DNA from: Siphlonurus alternatus
Lineage: Eukaryota > Arthropoda > Insecta > Ephemeroptera > Siphlonuridae
Direction: 5' to 3'
Assembly (NCBI GenBank): GCA_949825025.1
Contig: OX463778.1
Coordinates: 19,932,196 to 19,996,195, forward strand
Length of the DNA: 64,000 bases
Program-made: the position numbers and the translations under genes
Shown: positions 16,640-33,171 of the stretch, one piece after another
Position numbering within the stretch: the stretch's first letter is position 1
Layout of the letters: each line of letters begins with the position of its first letter
The notes under the pieces: generated by a model
Databases searched by the model: none
Told to the model about the DNA's origin: nothing
What the model saw: the letters and a program-made list of their open reading frames with translations, nothing else

Positions 16640-16960
16640 CGTTCTATGACGTCAGTCCGCCATGAACAAGTGTCTGTCAGCTGATAAAGGGGCGGGGCCG
16701 ACGACCTCCACCCTCGTTCGTTCAGGTGAACATGAGGTGAGAACTGCGGCGCACCTACAAGCTAGTAGCGTAGCGCGGGCAGCGCCTCCCCAACGGGCGA
16801 GATGATGTTGTTAGCGCATGTTACTATTTCTGTGGCTTAGAGCGACGACGAGGGCTCTATTTAGACGTTCCGGCAGCAGACTCTCGATTCTCGCTGATCT
16901 CGGAGAAACACAATCAGAAGGCACCGCCCTTAACTTTCACCACGTAATAAGAGCAGCTAC
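16640..16960. promoter_or_regulatory. Promoter-like GC-rich block with CRE and GC box
   Basis: Contains a full CRE palindrome TGACGTCA (16647-16654) and, shortly after, a GC box GGGGCGGGGCC within a CpG-rich stretch unlike its AT-rich surroundings. The orientation and the gene served are unknown. It could be an internal LARP1 promoter or an unannotated gene start. Confidence 0.3.
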
Positions 16961-17917
16961 ATTCAATACGATCCTTTGCAAATAGCAGTTCTATCAAGAA
17001 AAACATTTTCCGTATAACGAGAATGGAAATTTTAATTTTGTAAATAAGGTTTATCAATAATATTCTAAAAGCGATTTTTAAAATTGAAATAATTTTATAA
17101 GTAAAATTCGTACTGTGAATCAGAAGTTCACCGCCAAGTAGCTAATATTTTAATCAAAAATATTTCAACCTGAAAAGAGCAGATTACAGATTTACAAGGC
17201 ATTAAACTCGCAATTTAACAACCTTGAACGTGACTTGCCAATAGCGATTGGCGAGACTACTTAGCTATTCATCACTGGTAGAAATAAAATTATGTTTGCT
17301 CAGCTAAAAAACACAAAATCACATTTCATTGTAGGGAAATAAAAAAGAAAAAATACTCAACTAACACTTTCCCGCCTGTACACCTCAAAACAACTCGAAC
17401 GTTACTACTGACTGAATTACAAAACACAAAGACTCAATTTGCAATTTTCAGCGTCCAGCAATAAAACTTTATCAAAGAAATTGCGATTTGAACGCGTCTC
17501 GATAGACTGCTTGACAACAACGCTGTAAAACGGGACAGGGATAATATTCGCGCTGCAATGTCCAGAGGCGTATAGTGCATATTATGAATCTCGCATTTAA
17601 AGTTAGGATAAAAACGATCGACCATTAGGCAGTCCAATTACTCGCATTACTATATAGAATTTTCTGCAATCATGAAAACCAACTATAACTGTGCTAAAAT
17701 TATAACAATTTAATTAAAATTTGTTATTATAATTAATGCTCATAAAATTAGAGGTAACATTCGCGCTGTTCAGAGGTGCACATTATTAATGTATTGAAAT
17801 GGATCTGTTTATTGGTATTAATTGACTCCCGTTCTCAAATCAAATAGCATGTTATACTATATACACTTTTACGTACAAACTAGAACGGTGCATAAGTTAT
17901 TTAAACGTCAAAATCAA

Positions 17918-18055
17918 TAGGTCTGTTCGTAAATAGTCAGAAATTCAGAACTAATCAATTATTATTGCTGATGAGCCGGAACCTTCTCTACATGAAACAA
18001 AAGGATCATCAATAATAATCGATTATTTCTGATTGTGTATTTATGAACAGACCTA
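17918..18055. mobile_element. MITE family G, copy 1
   Basis: A 138-bp foldback with ends TAGGTCTGTTCGTAAATA and TATTTATGAACAGACCTA and a mirrored 'tcaattattattg' / 'caataataatcga' interior. It shares its termini with the copy at 24687. Confidence 0.7.
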
Positions 18056-18888
18056 ATGTAAAATGACTTTTGTAAATAAAAATAGCCAGATTTTCCATTT
18101 ATAACTTCAGTATTTTACAGCAGATCTTATCAGCAATAATATTAAGTTTACTGCTTAAATCTTTCTTTGATTATGATATAAATCAAAGAATTTTTTATAC
18201 TACGATATAATTTAATATTAAGAAAGTACTCTCGTACAGCTAGCAAGCTGCAGACACGGCCTGTGCCCCACGGCGAGTCTCGATGCCAGGAATGCAACGC
18301 GTGGGGGACGGTGCTGCCGTTCGGGGGGGAGGGGGAGACAGCTGACTCGACTCACGATTTTTGCTAGCAAGGTTCTCATCTTGCTCGCTCTTTACTGCTG
18401 ACCTTCACGCTTTTAAGTAAACATAAGTTGAGATCAAAGAGCTTGCACAAAATTACCCTTCTCATATGAAAGATCGATATCGCAATGTTATTGTATTACA
18501 TTTACAAAGATACCAGTCAAATCAGTATAATTTTAACTTTTTTTTTTTAAAAAATATATATAATTTTCATAAAAGTACAGTTTCAGAAAGCAAAATAACA
18601 GCAGGTCAAGACCTTATTGAGAGGGTCTTGAGCAGGTACTCCAGCATAAAAGAAAGAGAAATTATGCTAATACAACAAAAAGGTTATTACATTAAAGAAA
18701 TAGGAAAAAAAAAACAAAAAACAATCATCCTTGCAAAAATACCTAATACAGGTACGGGAGAACAAAACAAAACAAACAAAGAAAAAAACTTGTCCCTTTA
18801 AACCTGAAAGGTGAGGTAACCTGAAAGGGGAGGAAAAGCATTGTTGACATTGTGCGGGTGGGGGGAGGGGAGGGGGTATTGTACTCAC
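18056..18888. other. LARP1: Presumed first intron of LARP1 (minus strand), left part
   Basis: Directly downstream of the LARP1 exon on the minus strand. A GC-richer block lies at 18230-18400. No second LARP1 exon was found here or further left, so the next exon is probably outside the window or too short to recognise. Confidence 0.35.
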
Positions 18889-19606
18889 CGATCACAGAGG
18901 TCTGTTGCTGCTGCAGCTGGGGTTGGAGTACGCGTTTCTCGGCCGTCACCACCGCGGCTAACGTCGGAGCGGTCTTTGTTGCGGCCACTACAACTACTGG
19001 TGGTACTGGTGCTGCTGTCTGTTTCGAAGAATCTTCCGCCGGTTTACTCGATATTGGAGATTTGCCAACTATCACTGACGCAGCATTCTTATTAACAGTC
19101 CAAGGATTAAACTTAGGGGGTGGAGCTTCTACAAATTTTTTCTTTTCAGGAATTTTAGCCTCTTCATTAGAACCACTATTTTCATCACTATTATCATTCA
19201 CAACCGGACTCGTAGCACCATTTATTGGTCCATTATTTGATTGGTGATAATTATGATGTCTATCATGATAATGATGGTGATGATAATTTCTATTTCTAGC
19301 ATTTATTTTATGATGAGAGGAAGAAGAATTATTATTTGCAGTACCATAATTAGTACTTGAAGGATTATCTTTATTATTGTTAGGTTTAGTACTCGTGGTC
19401 TCCACATGGTGCGAAGTACCTCCGTTCTGAGAGGGTGCTTTTGGAGGTGGAGATGGCGATGTTGGTATTGAACCACCACTTATATTTTCTTTATTATTGT
19501 CCATAGTCTTTAGATTTAAAACTGCATTGGCGTAAGACGTGGTATTTGCCTGGGCGGAGGAGTGCGGTCCCTCAGCGGCACTTTGAGCCGCGACTTGGGC
19601 CGCCAT
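18889..19606 (-). CDS. LARP1: LARP1-like La-related protein, first coding exon
   Basis: This exon encodes 239 residues plus one base and begins MAAQVAAQSAAEG. The start ATG lies in CAAGATGGCGGCC, a good initiation context that also matches the YY1 motif. The exon ends at a strong donor, TGATCG|GTGAGT, after a glutamine run. The protein is low-complexity: Asn/Ser-rich, with a His/Tyr/Asn run near residues 105-125 and an acidic patch. It then has the block KKKFVEAPPPKFNPWTVNK (about residues 154-172), which matches the conserved FVxAPxPKxNPWTxN segment upstream of the La module in LARP1 proteins. LARP1 binds 5'TOP mRNAs and the cap in the cytoplasm and controls their translation and stability downstream of TOR. 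The La module and DM15 repeats are not in the window. A possible acceptor (TTCTTGGCAG) just upstream of the ATG suggests a separate 5' noncoding exon. Family assignment rests on one motif block. Confidence 0.7.
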
Positions 19607-21388
19607 CTTGCCGACAGCAGGCCTCTGCCAAGAATGAGACGCAGTTCTTACTGAATATATTTTTACAATAAATAATGCCTAATTACATCAAGAAACTAAA
19701 TATATGCAAACAGATTAACAAAATTAAAAAGCCTCCAGTCATGAAATTACAAAGACCAATTCATAAATACGTAATTTGACATGTTTACTGTGGCCATGCC
19801 GCATGGCCTCGTGTAAAAATATTTATCAAAAATTATATAATAAAAAATAATCAATACCTTAATGTAATATCAAATTACTTTAGATTATACCTTACTTTAT
19901 CGATATAATAGTACTTTGAACACTGTATGTCAAATAAATATCATAAAAAACTTACCAATATGTGCGCACCTGCAAAGTTCAATAAATTTCAACGCCGCCC
20001 ACTTTTAACACGACATAAAATAGTCACAATGCATGCCGTAACCACGTAATTATTTTAAAACACCAAATAATGTTTTTGGAATTATAATAAGTGGTTAATG
20101 AGCACAATTCACACACGTAAACTGCATCGAAACGTCACACACAATCCACGTACATCCAACACCGTCAGCCACAAGCACATGTCTGCCGTCTGCGTCGCTC
20201 AATTTTACAGATGGCGTTAGTGCATGGAGTGTTCTGCACGTGGAAACAACACAAGTAAAATCATAAAAATGTTTTTATATATGCATCGTTTCAACCAATA
20301 TTCAAATGAAAAACCTTTATTTAGTATTTTAACATCATAATAATGTATAAAATTAGTGAGACGATGCATACAATTATTGAAAAACATTAAACAATCCATT
20401 TATTTTATACATTTTTCTATATACAGCTGTTTTTTTATTAAAAAATACACGAACGAAAAGCGATTTCTGATTAAGAAAAAGGCGGACAAATTTAAACTCA
20501 TGAGAGGAGACGACACGGACAAAGAATTTTTATTTTATATTTATGAAGATATATTTATTTATAAATAGATGTTATTTGTCATATTTTTGAATTCTATAAA
20601 AACTTCATTTATTTTATTATAAACTACCCTTATTTACAGTGGGAAATGCTGTTACATTATTTTTTTATTGAGACAACTATTAAATTAACAATTTTATAAT
20701 ATAAATTTTATATGTTCAATTTCTTATCGCAGTTGCATGATCGCAGTGGCATCTCCAAGTTTTTTTTATTTATTTTTAAAAAAAAACAATGAGCGATAAA
20801 TGAAATTCATTATCAATTTTCGAAGGTTGCAAATTAATTTTACTTGATATGTTTTCTAGCTAGGTTTCTATACAATTTTATCTTCAAAATCAAATATATC
20901 AGTCTCAATAATTTCACGATATACATTTTGCCGAACATGCAGTGAAAGGATTATTCAAGTGAAGTGAAAGTTTATTCATGATAGGTATTGCTTTCGTTAC
21001 TATACTTGCTCTACAAATATAAATATAATATATGAATCGGCGGCACATGCGTTGTTCTTGATGCAAAAAGACTATTATAAAACTACGTCAGGTATTTTGG
21101 GTGTGGTCAATAATTTACTATATACCCGATGTACCTGCGTTAAAGCTACATAGTCAAGAAACTGAAAATTATGCAATAATTGCTTTGTTATAATAATATA
21201 TATTAAACAATTTTCCCCTCGATTAAAAAAAAATCAAAGAAATAAGTAATATATATACTCTAAATTTATGCATGCCTAATTTGATTAATTAAATTTCAAG
21301 TAAAAATTTATTATTTGCTATTGACCATCTATTGAGTGACTTTCTGACTTAATTAGAGTTAATTGAGTTATGATGAATAATTAAATTA
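19607..21388. other. Upstream of LARP1; no coding sequence seen
   Basis: AT-rich. A GC-richer patch at about 20100-20235 could hold the 5' noncoding exon or promoter of the minus-strand LARP1 gene. No other feature supported. Confidence 0.35.
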
Positions 21389-22060
21389 GGCGCGGATCCA
21401 GAACCGATTTTTTTTTTTTTTTTTATTTGGTCACGTTTATAAAATATTTATTGCTTGAGGATCGATCTAGCTAAAACGTTTGGACAAAATGCATTATATA
21501 TAATTCTTGCATGTGAGAGCTAGTACAAAGTAGTGTCAAATTGTCTTGCGTGTATTTTGGAGTGGGTGCGTGCACATTGTAAATATAGATAAATTTAATA
21601 CTCTTGTCTCCGGGCGAGTGCCTTGTGCGAAATACAGTTGCGGGTGCCTCAAGGCCGTCCGCTCAAATCAACACCGTCCGCGAGTCTCCGCGACGTTAGA
21701 AGTCATGAAACCAAGGTCTTCCGCGGACACTTGCTAGCAGGGCGGGGCCGCACTACTGACCGACTGGGGCGCGGCCTCGCAGTTGAATTATTTTGGGACC
21801 CGGAAATAAAATCAATGTCGTATCCAAATTTAATTACTCCTGTGGGAATTCGAATTACGGAATTTATCAACAAAATTCATTTTATGTGTTTTAAATAACT
21901 TGTTATGCAGTCAGATAAATTTGAGGGAAAAAAAAAAAAAAAAAATTGAGGTTATTATTTTTATATAATATAATTATGCAGCTGGATGTATATAAATTCA
22001 TGATTCATAATTTTATGCAGTATAATATATGGCCGCGGATCCAAGAGGAGGGAGGGGGGT
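21389..22060. mobile_element. Fragments of hAT-like MITE family E plus GC-rich unknown block
   Basis: Two family-E left ends, both in plus orientation (GGCGCGGATCCAG at 21390 and GCCGCGGATCCAAG at about 22032), bracket about 640 bp. The bracketed DNA includes a GC-rich block (21605-21800) that I cannot assign. No matching right ends, so these are fragments. Confidence 0.35.
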
Positions 22061-22956
22061 GGAGACTATTAAGGCTGCTGCACTTCACCATGTCCCTTAC
22101 TTCAATTTTTTTTACTATAATAAAAAGAATAATATACATAATTTTATTATAGGTAATGTTGTAATGTTAATATAAAATAATAGTTATATAAATGAAAAAA
22201 TTGATAAGAATTCAATGTAGCTGCATCACAGATTAAATTTTAATTTGCGAAAGACATACAAGATTAGATAGTAATGAAAATAATTACATATACAGTATGT
22301 CAATCAACTCTGGCCTAAAATAAAATTATTGGAATATAAGAAGTTAATAATTGATGACGGAAATGTTTCACTATAATATATATATTATTTATATTTATTT
22401 AAATTTTGAAATGAAATTTCTTTCAGTTTTTTGAATTAAAAAAAAAATTGCTTTATATTTTTTTCTCGATCTTATTGCTGCATAATATTATAATGTGTAT
22501 TAAAAATTTAATATATAAACATAATAATTTGACGATTTTTGTAAAATATATCAATAATTTATAAGTTTTATAACTCTTGTATAACTCTCAAAATAAAATA
22601 CTAAATTATAATGACGGAAGCTCGATCAGGGAACATGCCGATTAATTAGTCAAGCGCTTATTAATTGCTGTGCGGTCCTGAACCTCTCATCATTAATATT
22701 AAAATTACTGCATGGAGCAGCAATCCCGCGCGCAGCATATATGCCCCTCCCTGCCTCCCAGCGATGAAAATGAAAGTCATATAATATGTACGTATATTGC
22801 AGCTAAAAGGAACTCACTTGTCAGCTAGATAAGCTAAAAGCGACGTTGACCTGAATGATCTGTTAATATGAATGGGGGTGTTCGAGATTCTGCAAGCTGA
22901 ATGATCCCCTGGAGAACCGTATAAATTAGACTGACGTGACAAATTTTTGTTACGCA
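22061..22956. other. AT-rich intergenic stretch
   Basis: No exon, RNA gene or recognisable repeat seen. Confidence 0.5.
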
Positions 22957-23132
22957 CAGGCGCGGATCCCCCCCCCCCCCCCCCGAACCCCGATATTTTG
23001 GATTTAACATGGGCAATATAAGCATTTCCCCAACTCCCATTTTTTTTAACATTGGCCTTAAGGCCTTATGGAGGCAGCCCCCCCCCCCCCCCCGATTTTT
23101 TTTTTTTTTTTTTTTTTGTGGATCCGCGCCTG
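22957..23132. mobile_element. hAT-like MITE family E, copy 2
   Basis: Termini CAGGCGCGGATCC and GGATCCGCGCCTG, with C-rich and T-rich homopolymers and the family core 'aacatgggcaatata' / 'aacattggccttaag'. The flanks GTTACGCA and GTTAACGC form a near 8-bp target-site duplication, consistent with the hAT superfamily. Confidence 0.75.
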
Positions 23133-23363
23133 GTTAACGCAAATAATTAATGCGAGTCTATATATTATATATATTTTTTTAGATTACCGGCCATTATATA
23201 TTAATTATTTTTATGACTTTATTTCTATTTCCATGTGCGTCTTGATCTCTGGCACGTATATATATACCAATACCTTGAAAATGAAACCTCTAGCTTTTTG
23301 CTTCACGCCCGTGCTCTCATTAAAATAGCAAAATACAATATATATAATTTTTTTTAATAAATT

Positions 23364-23677
23364 GACCGGTTCTCGTTAGATCACCGAAGTCAAGCAACGT
23401 CGAGTGTGGTTAGAACTTGTATTTGTGACCGTTTCAAAAAAAATCGATCACGATGCTCTCCCTCCGGTCTCTCCCTGGGCCCCTGTAGTAAATTCGTCTG
23501 GCTTTCCACCTATAAGTGCATCAATGATGCACTTGTATCTTGTATGTGTGGTTCAAATCTTTCAAAATTTCAAATGTAACAAAAATATAACATTGAAGTT
23601 GCATATATATTTTGTTTTAAGTGCCATTTTTATAAACAACGATAAACAATTTTATTGGAAAACTAGACTCTACTCTG
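23364..23677 (+). mobile_element. 5S-headed SINE-like element
   Basis: Opens with a 5S rRNA-like segment (23364-23432: CCGGTTCTCGTTAGATCACC, then GAAGTCAAGCAACGTCGAG and TTTGTGACCG). An unrelated body of about 240 bp follows, and then a long (TTTA)n tract that could be its tail. 5S-headed SINEs (SINE3 type) are known. The body is not recognised and only one such copy is visible, so the SINE reading is an inference. Confidence 0.45.
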
Positions 23678-23796
<119 letters not shown>

Positions 23797-24686
23797 TATT
23801 GAAACAGCTAATTTTTTCCTCAAAATTTAAAATAATAAAATTCCTAACCCTATATTTATATATTAACATTATAAAATATTTATTCCAATGTAAACTGGTT
23901 TAATTTTTTTTTTTTTAAATAAATCCCAGATTGTCAAACTGGCCTGTCCTGTGTCTTGTCTTTTTTTTTTTTAAAATTTTGCATTGATAAAAGCAAGAAA
24001 GGTTATTAATTTTTTGAAGACGGCGCAGCATGCATGCATAATCAATGATTTTTTTATGCATAAAATTGTTCTTCTAAAATTTATGTTATATATATAATAA
24101 TTAAAATATAATATATATACACTCCATTTAATTAAATTATAATATTTATTGTTTTTTTTATGCAATGCAGAAGCACATTTTTATTATGAGCCTTTTGTCT
24201 TGTTTATAAATAAACACAATTTTATATTTTACAATACAATTTCATTTGGTTGAAATATCTTTTGTCTTAGTTGGTAGTTAAATTTACATTTGTACAGACA
24301 TTATAATATACGTACATCATATATATTACGTTTAGTACATACTTTCAAGGAAAAATTCAAGAATCATATTAATAATGGATGTTCATAAACATAATAATAC
24401 AATTTTGATTAAAAATTAAAAGAATACAATAGTTTCTGCTTTTAATTATGTTTTTTGACCAAAAACTCACAATAAAAATAATAGCTAGTATCTCTCAAAA
24501 CAATGGCATGCAATTATTGATCTACATAATCCCTCTAACACATCACAGATTTTGAAGTAACTGATGGTGGGAGACAATTTCAGCAAGCATATATAGTTTT
24601 GCTAGCTGCAAGATTTTACTGTCAATATTATTTGGATAGTCATACAAAAAAGCCAATCCAAATTAATTACTTAATGCTATAAACAC
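23797..24686. other. AT-rich intergenic stretch
   Basis: No exon, RNA gene or recognisable repeat seen. Confidence 0.5.
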
Positions 24687-24841
24687 TAGGCCTGTTCGTA
24701 AACCCTGCTCGGTGTACTCTGAGCAAGTTTACGAACAAAAATCGTGACGTCATTTGCACTGCACTCCCTACACCACCCTCTGCGCTGGTGTAAGAAAACG
24801 GTGTAAAAGTGTACACCGAGCAGGGTTTACGAACAGGCCTA
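24687..24841. mobile_element. MITE family G, copy 2 (CRE-bearing)
   Basis: Termini TAGGCCTGTTCGTAAACCCT and its complement, with a second mirrored block GCTCGGTGTAC / GTACACCGAGC. The loop contains TGACGTCA (24745-24752). The termini match the copy at 17918 although the interiors differ. Confidence 0.8.
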
Positions 24842-24860
24842 TTAGGTCTGCTTCTTTATT

Positions 24861-25195
24861 GGACAACCTACATGACATTTTTTTATTGCAGAAATAAATA
24901 GAGGGCACCATATTATGCTACTCTGAATTTTTTCAGATTTTTTTGAGACCCGGAACTATTTTTAAATAATTATTGAAAGTTCTATAAGTTAAGTTGGCAC
25001 CTCTGAATCCTTAATAAAAAGGATAGGACGAGACGCCTATTGACACCTCCAGGAGGCGTGGTCGCACTTTCAATAATTATTTTTTAAAAATAGTTTCGGG
25101 CCTAAAAAAAAAATCTGAAAAAATTCAAAGTAGCATAATTTGGTACCCTCTATATGTTTATTTATGCAATACAAAAAATTTCATACAGGTTGTCC
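24861..25195. mobile_element. MITE family A, copy 2
   Basis: Foldback with ends GGACAACCTACATG and CATACAGGTTGTCC and the family core 'attgcagaaataaatagagg'. Closest to copy 1 at 1138, sharing the 'gacgcctattga' loop. Confidence 0.8.
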
Positions 25196-25960
25196 ATTCT
25201 AAATAGTGTATTTATTTTTTGAAGCCAAATTATATAGGGAAGTTTAGTACAAAAAGTGTATTCAGGTTTTACAAACAGAACTTGTGTGTTGTGGATTGGC
25301 AGCTAGATAAAAAAAAAAAATAATAAAATTCTTTATTGACAATAATGTCATCACAATTACTGTTCCCATCATTAATTACAAAAATATTTCATATACCAGA
25401 AATATTTACACCATTAAAATATTTAATCTATCCAAAAAATTTTGGTTATAAGTTATAAAGTTAGTTATTTTGTAAGCACTAACAAAAATACTCTTTACTC
25501 TTCTAGTCTAAAAATAATAATTATTGATGAAGCAATAATATTTTTGTAATTATTATTTATACATTTTATGTAATAAACCAGTGATTTAGTCAACAACAGA
25601 GGCATGTAGGGTAATTGCCATAGTATATATATAGTATATACTATATACCCATTTTGATTGCTGACGTACCCATTTTGAAATTTACATGTAATTGCATTAT
25701 AGCTGTCGGTATATAAAGAAGGCAAATAGCAATATTTTTCGTGTTGCAAGGTAAGTACAGTAACACTTCCTGTACAATAAAGGCAAACATTGCTGGTTAC
25801 CCTTTTCATCAACCATTACTGTTACTGTTGCATTGTAGAGGTTAAATGTGTCCTGACGTCATCAGCTTACTCTCTTTTAGATAAGAAAATAACTTGATAG
25901 AAAATATTAGGACTAAATCACAGTCATATAAACTAATATATTTCTTTTTTGAATAATTGC
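25196..25960. other. AT-rich intergenic stretch
   Basis: No exon supported. A free-standing CRE palindrome TGACGTCA lies at 25854-25861, about 100 bp before the next foldback element. Confidence 0.4.
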
Positions 25961-26381
25961 TGGTGTATATATGGTTCCTGCATGCCATTTTTTTAGTAGC
26001 TCTATCAAAAGAGGAGGTTGAGAAATGCACCTGTGAATTTTATGCAATTTTTTTTAGTACCGCATCTTGCCTAAAATGGAGCTTTGAAAAGTCATGTGAC
26101 CTGGAGGCATCGCCTATGACGTCACGTTGTTATGGAAACAAATAATAAACAAGCCAAAATTAACCAAGGTTTATATCATTTATTATATTTGTTTCCATAG
26201 CAACGTGACGTCATAGGCAATGCCTCCAGGTCATGTGACTTTTTAAAGCTCTATTTTAGGCAAGATGCGATACTAAAAAAAAAAAAAAAAAAAATGCACA
26301 TAAAATTCACAAGTGTATTTCTCAACCGCCTCTTTCAAATGAGCTACTAAAAAATGGCATGCAGAAACCTAATTATACCAA
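25961..26381. mobile_element. Foldback MITE family F (two CREs)
   Basis: Long inverted repeat with mirrored blocks CTGCATGCCATTTTTTAGTA, 'gaggcattgcctatgacgtc' and 'acgttgctatggaaacaa' (both slightly diverged). Each arm carries one TGACGTCA (26117-26124 and 26206-26213) next to the AT-rich loop. No open frame. Confidence 0.8.
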
Positions 26382-27017
26382 AAAATATGACATCTTCATA
26401 TGCAAAATATTTATCTTTTTTGCACGAACTTTGACTGCCACAAAACAAACAAAAAACACACTTAATTATACTTTTGTATGGAAATATAATATCTCAATCA
26501 AAACTTGTAGAAAAAATTAATTAAATTTAGTCTCATAAAAATTTGTGACCTTTAAGTTAGAGCACCAATCATTTTGTCATGTTACAGTGACTTGTTCAAT
26601 ACAAGAATGCATCACATGATCTTTCCTTGCTTGTTAAATTCATATTTCAAACTTGAACAAGTAAATATAATTATTGATTTAATAGAAAGTTAATCAAATT
26701 TTTTATAATGGATTATTCAAGATAATATTTCAAAACACAGAGTTTGTGAGTACATACAACAAGTAATCAAATTTTATACTGGTATTTATATAATATAAAT
26801 ACATATATATACTATTTCCATAGTTATAACCACAGCTACAAGGGGTGTCTTTTTTAATGTCTGAACATACTAGTAAAATTCTTTATGTGCACTATTTAGA
26901 GAAGATTGGGAAGAGAGTGGGTAGAGTGGTAGTTTTGTTTTAAAGCACCCACAGACCATTTCCCCCCTATTTTTCGATTCCACATGGAAACTGCTGAACT
27001 GTCAGACTGAGTAAAAT

Positions 27018-27181
27018 CAGGCGAGGACCCAGAAAAAAAAAAAAAAAAAAACGGAGAGGGGGGGGGGCTGCCTTCTTTATAAGGCCAATGTTAAAAAAAA
27101 ATTGGAGTGGGGAAAATGCCTATATTGCCCATGTTAAATTTTGTGGGGGGGGGGGGGGGTGCCCTTCTGAATCCGCATGTG
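27018..27181. mobile_element. hAT-like MITE family E, copy 3 (diverged)
   Basis: Left end CAGGCGAGGACCCAG, right end GAATCCGCATGTG. It has homopolymer A and G runs and the family core 'aaggccaatgtta' / 'tattgcccatgtta'. Termini mutated relative to copies 2 and 4. Confidence 0.6.
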
Positions 27182-28310
27182 ACTAAAATTCCTCTTAAAA
27201 CATGTTTTGGTTAGTCATACAGAGCAGATGACAGTGGGAGATGAGGGAGCAAGTAAACTCTTTTACTATAAATTTAAAGTGCAAAAAAACACAAAACAAC
27301 TGTATCAACAGCAAACTCTCTCATTGCTTGGCACAAATTTTATGTCGTGCTGAAAGTTCATATCTCTTTAAATGCTTATCAAGAAACATAAGAAACAACT
27401 CAAAATGAAAGACACAAGATTTGAATTCTTTGAAATTTTACTAAAAAGTAAAAATAAAAGTAAATTTAAGTTGTTAGATAAATACAGTATCTACATTGCA
27501 GACCTCTTCAAACGAATGCAATATTTTAAAATGGAGGTAGAGAGTAATTAAACCAATTAATCTTGTATGGCATCAGCTAAGGATTTTTATAATAATATTA
27601 TAAATCAGACATTATGTACGCTGAATGACTAAATATCAGAGTATCAAATAGCTTAAGAAACAAGAACAAACTAAAGTGGTCTTGACTTTTTTTTTTATAA
27701 TTGAAAATAAATGTTAATTTATAATGAAAGAAAAAGGGTAAAAAATTCAACTTTTACATGCATGAAAATTTTATAGAACTGAATAATACACATTTAGGTG
27801 ATTAAAAACAATGTTTAAATAATAGCATCATAGCTAGTTATCATATTATGTGCTATTTAATAGGTAGACATTGTAGATTACAGTACTTTGTGTATAAATT
27901 GTATCCCATATATTTAATTTCAAAAGACAAAAAAAGGAGCTAAAAGTTACAAATAAAATTTATCCAAAACTTAATCACAATTCCAGTTCAACAGTTATAC
28001 ATATTTTTAAAAATTACTCATGGACGTAGCCGTAAGTGGAAGAATAAGCTGGAGTAAATAATTTCAAAAAAGTCTACCCTGCGTTACAATACTCAATACT
28101 AGTGTACCCTATTCCTCTTTGCCCCCTATAAAATAGGTGAAATGTAGGGTCCGTTCTAAACGCTCTACTGCATTGTGGCCATATTGGAGGCAGAGCTTGA
28201 GTACACAGTGGACAAGAAATGAAATGGGATAGACGCTATTATAAAATCTCTATAGGAAAGCAATAACCCTACCACTTCTTGCTACTGGATTAGATGTCAG
28301 TTGGTTGAAC
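27182..28310. other. Intergenic, downstream of ABHD18
   Basis: AT-rich. No exon or repeat family recognised. Confidence 0.45.
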
Positions 28311-28316
28311 TGGAAT

Positions 28317-28322
28317 TTTATT
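28317..28322 (-). terminator. ABHD18: Candidate ABHD18 polyadenylation signal
   Basis: AATAAA on the minus strand, about 300 bp past the ABHD18 stop codon. One of several possible in AT-rich DNA. Confidence 0.3.
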
Positions 28323-28615
28323 AAATCTTAATAAAAAAACATAACACTTTTTGTATAAAAAAAGTGCTAAGGGATAATTTTGGACAATGCAAGGCACACT
28401 AATTTTCTAATAAGCTGCTTTGTAGGGCTTGATTCCTTACAAGCTGTACTAGAACATAGAGAACCCCTGTACTAGCTGGGTAAAGTGTGTCTGTTATTTG
28501 TTCTCTCTGTGTGGCCCAGAATGTAATTCAAGGTCGCAGGAGGAGGAGGTTTTGCGCGTGAGCAGTCAAATTGGTGTAGGTCTCGAAGTGGTCCGAATGA
28601 TTAGTTATACGCCAA

Positions 28616-33171
<4,556 letters not shown>

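Larger units (their letters stand above)
13905..17917. other. Gene-free region
   Basis: No supported exon. It contains a short tandem duplication (14199), a G homopolymer (15775) and a promoter-like GC-rich block (16640-16960), all listed separately. It may lie in a long LARP1 intron, but this cannot be shown. Confidence 0.4.

Noticed and set aside
18466..18801. 111-residue Lys-rich frame
   Set aside because: Low-complexity A/T-rich codons, no homology recognised; likely intronic.
18852..19247. 131-residue plus-strand open frame
   Set aside because: Antisense shadow of the LARP1 exon; the minus-strand frame has the conserved PWT block and a good donor.
21546..21898. GC-rich open frames of 63 and 91 residues
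   Set aside because: They lie between fragments of MITE family E, match no family I know and lack splice or initiation signals.
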